Source: JAFGBH01 sp964430915
GTDB lineage: Bacteria > Desulfobacterota > Syntrophia > Syntrophales > UBA2210
Direction: 5' to 3'
NCBI GenBank assembly: GCA_964430915.1
Contig: CAYSHT010000098.1
Coordinates: 1 to 8,165 of the forward strand
Length of the DNA stretch: 8,165 nt
Both the position numbers and the translations under genes were made by a program. Under the pieces are notes generated by a model. That model was not told the origin of the DNA, did no database searches, and worked only from the letters and a program-made list of their open reading frames with translations. Within the stretch, counting starts at the first letter, position 1, and every line of letters begins with the position of its first letter. Positions 5,292 through 8,165 of this stretch are shown one piece after another.

Positions 5292-6587
5292 ATGCAGGAC
5301 AGTGCAAAAACGACACCGCTTCACGGATGGCATGGTAAGGCAGGGGCCAACATGGCTGTCTTCGGCGGTTACGACATGCCGTTTTGGTATCCTACCGGCG
5401 CCAAGCAGGAACATATCGCGGTTCTGACCGGTGCGGGCATATTTGACACGAGTCACATGGCCACTCTCACAATCGAAGGACCGGGGTCCTTCGATCTACT
5501 CCAGAACTGCTTCACGAAAGATCTCAGCTCATGCATCGGTAAAAACAAAACCCCCATCGAAGACGGACGGTGTGTCTACGGAATATTTTTAAACCGGGAC
5601 GGTACCACCATCGATGATGCCATCGTGTACCGCATTGGAAACACCTCATATATGATCATCGTCAACGCCGGTATGGGAGGGGAAATTGCCGGTCATCTGA
5701 AGGCTCACACCGGCGGTCTGAAGGCGGAGGTTACCGATCTGACAGACCGTCTGGGCAAGATCGATGTTCAGGGACCTCTTGCCACACGAATACTGCAGGA
5801 TGTCATCAAAAAAAGCGACGAGGTCTTCCAGAAAATGCCCTATTTCAGCTTCAAGGGCCACTTTGATGCCTCATCTTCCCTTTCCGAAACCGTACGTCTT
5901 ACTAACGATGTACCCCTTCTTCTTTCGCGTACAGGTTACACGGGCGAGTTCGGCTTTGAACTATTCATGGATTTTTCCCACCTTATCGACACATGGGAGA
6001 TGCTTCTCGACGCAGGAAGTGATTTCGGCATAACACCCTGCGGTCTCGCGGCGCGGGATTCTCTTAGAGCGGGCGCCGTTCTTCCCCTCTCTCACCAGGA
6101 TATCGGCCACTGGCCCTTTCTCAACAACCCCTGGCTTTTCGCCCTTCCCTACAATGAAGAGCGAACCGGTTTCACAAAGAATTTCCTTGGTGACGAAGCG
6201 CTGAATGCCGCAACGGATGTTCAATACACCTACCCCTTTGCCGGTTATGACCTCCGCAAGGTGTCAACCCATGAAACCGCCTATGTTTTCGACTCCCTCG
6301 GGAACGAAATCGGAGAGGTGCTGACATGCGCGACAGATATGGCCATCGGCCGTGTAGGCGACAGAATTTTCAGTATTGCAAGCCCGGACAAACCGCAGGA
6401 CTTCAAGCCCCGCGGTCTCTCCTGCGGCTTTATAAAGGTAAAATCTAAACTGTTTTCCGGCGATAGTGTGGAGATCAGGGACAGCAGGCGCAGCATTAAG
6501 GTTATGATAGTGGACGACATACGGCCCGACAGAACCGCTCGCCTCCCCCTGAAAGATATGGTGTGGAAAAGGGAGGAAGACATATGA
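5292..6587 (+). CDS. gcvT: Glycine cleavage system T protein (aminomethyltransferase), long divergent form
   Basis: GcvT releases ammonia from the aminomethyl-lipoyl H protein and passes the one-carbon unit to tetrahydrofolate, giving methylene-THF. Recognisable blocks are TPLHGWH (8-14), MAVFGGYDMPFWYP (21-34), GIFDTSHM (49-56), FLNRDGTTIDDAIVY (99-113) with the folate/catalytic aspartate region, and VNAG (124-127). Further on come SRTGYTGEFGFELF (212-225), GLAARDSLRAGAVLPL (251-266) and FLGDEAL (298-304). At 431 residues it is about 60 longer than typical GcvT. Where most members have a short elongated-loop motif of the GHEI type, this one reads SHQDIGHWPFLNNPW (267-281). The C-terminal domain carries an insert of about 25 residues (roughly 352-377). 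SD AGGA (5281-5284) is seven bases before the ATG. The operon context with gcvH and gcvPA supports a genuine T protein rather than a dimethylglycine-dehydrogenase-like relative. Confidence 0.93.
   Translation: MQDSAKTTPLHGWHGKAGANMAVFGGYDMPFWYPTGAKQEHIAVLTGAGIFDTSHMATLTIEGPGSFDLLQNCFTKDLSSCIGKNKTPIEDGRCVYGIFLNRDGTTIDDAIVYRIGNTSYMIIVNAGMGGEIAGHLKAHTGGLKAEVTDLTDRLGKIDVQGPLATRILQDVIKKSDEVFQKMPYFSFKGHFDASSSLSETVRLTNDVPLLLSRTGYTGEFGFELFMDFSHLIDTWEMLLDAGSDFGITPCGLAARDSLRAGAVLPLSHQDIGHWPFLNNPWLFALPYNEERTGFTKNFLGDEALNAATDVQYTYPFAGYDLRKVSTHETAYVFDSLGNEIGEVLTCATDMAIGRVGDRIFSIASPDKPQDFKPRGLSCGFIKVKSKLFSGDSVEIRDSRRSIKVMIVDDIRPDRTARLPLKDMVWKREEDI
6572..6576 (+). promoter_or_regulatory. Ribosome binding site deciding the gcvH start
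   Basis: GGAGG lies seven bases before the ATG at 6584, inside the end of gcvT. This favours 6584 over the in-frame GTG at 6563 and gives an ATGA overlap with the gcvT stop, a sign of translational coupling. Confidence 0.75.
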
Positions 6588-6985
6588 AAGAGATAGGCGA
6601 ATTAGTCATTCCGGGAGATGCCCGTTATGCCGAAGATCATGAATGGGCACGACTTGAAGGAGAGGATGTACGGATCGGAATCAACGATTATGCACAGGAT
6701 CAGCTTGGTGATATCGTCTTCGTCGAGCTTCCCCAAGTCGGTGATATCCTTGAAAAGGGCGAAGAATTCGGGACGGTTGAATCGGTAAAGGCGGTCTCCG
6801 AACTCTACATACCCCTGGGAGGAGAGATCGTCGCCGTCAACGAGGACCTTGAAGACGCTCCCGAGCTTGTAAACCAGGAGCCCTATGAAGGCGGATGGAT
6901 GATTCTTGTAAAACCGTCTGATAAGGACGAATGGGATGATCTCATGACTAAAAACGTATATCTCGACCTTTTAAAGGGGGAATAA
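6584..6985 (+). CDS. gcvH: Glycine cleavage system H protein (lipoyl carrier)
   Basis: GcvH carries the aminomethyl intermediate on a lipoyl-lysine arm between the P, T and L proteins. The 133 residues match the usual 125-135. The N-terminal DHEWARLE (18-25), then GINDYAQDQLGDIVFVELP (32-50) and VGDILEKGEEFGTVESVKAV (52-71) are the family signature; K69 is the lipoylation site. The C-terminal GGWMILVKPSD (103-113) is also typical. The start at 6584 overlaps the gcvT stop by four bases. A GTG at 6563 would add seven residues but lacks support. Lipoylation enzymes (LipA, LipB or LplA) must be encoded elsewhere. Confidence 0.97.
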   Translation: MKEIGELVIPGDARYAEDHEWARLEGEDVRIGINDYAQDQLGDIVFVELPQVGDILEKGEEFGTVESVKAVSELYIPLGGEIVAVNEDLEDAPELVNQEPYEGGWMILVKPSDKDEWDDLMTKNVYLDLLKGE

Positions 6986-6988
6986 GGA

Positions 6989-8165
6989 ATGCGTTTTCTG
7001 CCCCATACCGACGAAGACATTGCCTCCATGCTTGGGGCCGTGGGCCTTAAGGATATCGACAGCCTTTTCTCCACGATCCCCGTTGACTGTCGGAGGGCGG
7101 CGGAGCTCAATCTTCCCGAGGCATTATCGGAATGGGAATTGAACAACCGTATGAATATGCTTGCATCGTCGGTGGCCACCTTCCCCGAATACAGGGTGTT
7201 TGCCGGTGCCGGCAGTTATGAGCACTATATTCCCGAATCGGTTTCCTACCTCCTCGGCCGTTCCGAATTTGTCACCTCTTATACTCCCTACCAACCAGAG
7301 GTGAGCCAGGGAACGCTTCAGGCAATCTATGAATACCAGACGCTCGCCGCTCGTCTCCTCGGTATGGAGGTGGCAAATGCGTCGCTTTATGATGGAGCCA
7401 CCGCACTGGCGGAGGCCCTCCTTATGGCACTCCGGATTACGAAGAAAAAACGGGTTGCCATTTCAAGCCTTATTCATCCCTTCTATCAGCAGGTCGTCAG
7501 GACCTATCTCGGCCCGACAGGGGTCTCCATCGACGAGCTCCCCTATGACAAAGAGGGGAGAACCGATTGCTCCTCCCTGGAGGGAATGGAGGATTGTGCG
7601 GCCGTGGCGATTCAGTCGCCAAATTTCTTCGGCTCCATTGAAAATCTCAGGAAAGCGGCAGATCTGGCACATAATAACAAATCCCTTTTGATCGCCGCCT
7701 TTACGGAACCGCTGGCCTATGCCCTCATCAAAAATCCGGGCAGCGAAGGTGCCGACATCGCCTGCGGCGAGGGCCAGAGCCTGGGTATCCCCCGCTCATT
7801 CGGAGGCCCGGGACTGGGAATGTTTGCCGCCTCGATGAAGCATGTTCGAAGCATGCCGGGCCGCCTCGTGGGAAAAACTCTCGACGAAGAGGGACGGCAG
7901 GGATTTGTCCTTACCCTTGCCACGAGAGAGCAGCACATACGCCGCGAGAAGGCAACCTCCAATATATGCACAAACAACAGCCTCTGCGCCCTGGCATCGG
8001 CCATGTACATGGCGTCGCTGGGAGGCACGGGAATCAGGAAACTCGCCAGGCTGAACTACGACAAATCGGAATATCTCAAGGGCCAGCTCAAACGTGCGGG
8101 TTTTCCCATACCGTTTACAAGCCCCACATTCAACGAATTTGTCGTCGAATTTCCCGACGGCTTCG
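6989..8165 (+). CDS. gcvPA: Glycine dehydrogenase (decarboxylating) subunit 1, 3' end cut by window edge
   Basis: GcvPA is one half of the two-subunit, PLP-dependent P protein that decarboxylates glycine and loads the aminomethyl group onto GcvH. The frame stays open to the window edge (392 residues). Complete subunits are about 440-450, so roughly 50 residues are missing. Conserved blocks are FLPHTDEDI (3-11), SYEHYIP (76-82), SYTPYQPEVSQGTLQAIYEY (97-116), NASLYDGATALAEA (130-143), QSPNFFG (209-215), GEGQSLGIP (260-268), MPGRLVG (289-295) and REQHIRREKATSNICTN (313-329). The PLP lysine belongs to subunit 2, GcvPB, expected directly downstream. The ATG is three bases after the gcvH TAA, with GGGGGA (6976-6981) as SD. 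The split P protein is common in anaerobes, Gram-positives and archaea, unlike the single GcvP of E. coli. Confidence 0.97.
   Translation, partial: MRFLPHTDEDIASMLGAVGLKDIDSLFSTIPVDCRRAAELNLPEALSEWELNNRMNMLASSVATFPEYRVFAGAGSYEHYIPESVSYLLGRSEFVTSYTPYQPEVSQGTLQAIYEYQTLAARLLGMEVANASLYDGATALAEALLMALRITKKKRVAISSLIHPFYQQVVRTYLGPTGVSIDELPYDKEGRTDCSSLEGMEDCAAVAIQSPNFFGSIENLRKAADLAHNNKSLLIAAFTEPLAYALIKNPGSEGADIACGEGQSLGIPRSFGGPGLGMFAASMKHVRSMPGRLVGKTLDEEGRQGFVLTLATREQHIRREKATSNICTNNSLCALASAMYMASLGGTGIRKLARLNYDKSEYLKGQLKRAGFPIPFTSPTFNEFVVEFPDGF

Noticed and set aside
6563..6583. GTG start for gcvH
   Set aside because: It has no SD at the right distance, while the ATG at 6584 has GGAGG seven bases upstream and overlaps the gcvT stop.
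1..8165. Search for CRISPR arrays, insertion sequences, tRNAs, rRNA and phage or defence genes
   Set aside because: No spaced direct-repeat array, transposase, terminal inverted repeats, tRNA cloverleaf or defence-type domain is visible; nearly all sequence is accounted for by conserved housekeeping genes.

Overview
The window carries two sets of housekeeping genes facing away from each other. I see no mobile element, CRISPR array, toxin-antitoxin pair, tRNA or rRNA. The gene set (split glycine-cleavage P protein, an unusual long GcvT, an aspartate-oxidase NAD route, TsaD-DUF2062-KsgA cluster) and moderate base composition fit a Gram-negative, probably anaerobic bacterium of the Desulfobacterota/deltaproteobacterial type. 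This placement is inference from gene content and protein flavour, not from a marker comparison.

Left half, minus strand. Reading right to left, tsaD (tRNA t6A synthesis), a small DUF2062 membrane protein and ksgA/rsmA (16S rRNA adenine dimethylation) form a tight, overlapping cluster. A short hairpin with a T5 run lies just after ksgA and probably ends that transcript. A 230-bp gap then leads into panC (pantothenate synthetase), cut by the left edge of the window with only about ten residues missing. The gap holds a TTGACA box with a weak -10, and a strong terminator-like hairpin lies directly in front of the panC start. An upstream leader segment can pair with the hairpin's 5' arm, so panC may be controlled by transcription attenuation. 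This is the most interesting signal in the window.

Middle. A 115-bp divergent region separates tsaD from nadB. It holds overlapping candidate promoters, a small palindrome over the nadB -35 box and a 7-bp direct repeat. nadB (L-aspartate oxidase, first step of de novo NAD synthesis) follows on the plus strand as what looks like a single-gene unit.

Right half, plus strand. After a 219-bp gap with an inverted repeat and a good TTGACA promoter with an A/T-rich upstream element, gcvT, gcvH and gcvPA form an operon with an ATGA overlap (gcvT/gcvH) and a 3-bp gap (gcvH/gcvPA). These encode the aminomethyltransferase, the lipoyl carrier and P-protein subunit 1 of the glycine cleavage system. gcvPA runs off the right edge; the partner gcvPB would be expected beyond it. 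No glycine riboswitch is recognisable before gcvT.

Together the genes supply one-carbon units and two cofactor precursors (pantothenate for CoA, quinolinate for NAD), plus tRNA and rRNA modification. None of the proteins is of unknown pathway except the DUF2062 protein.
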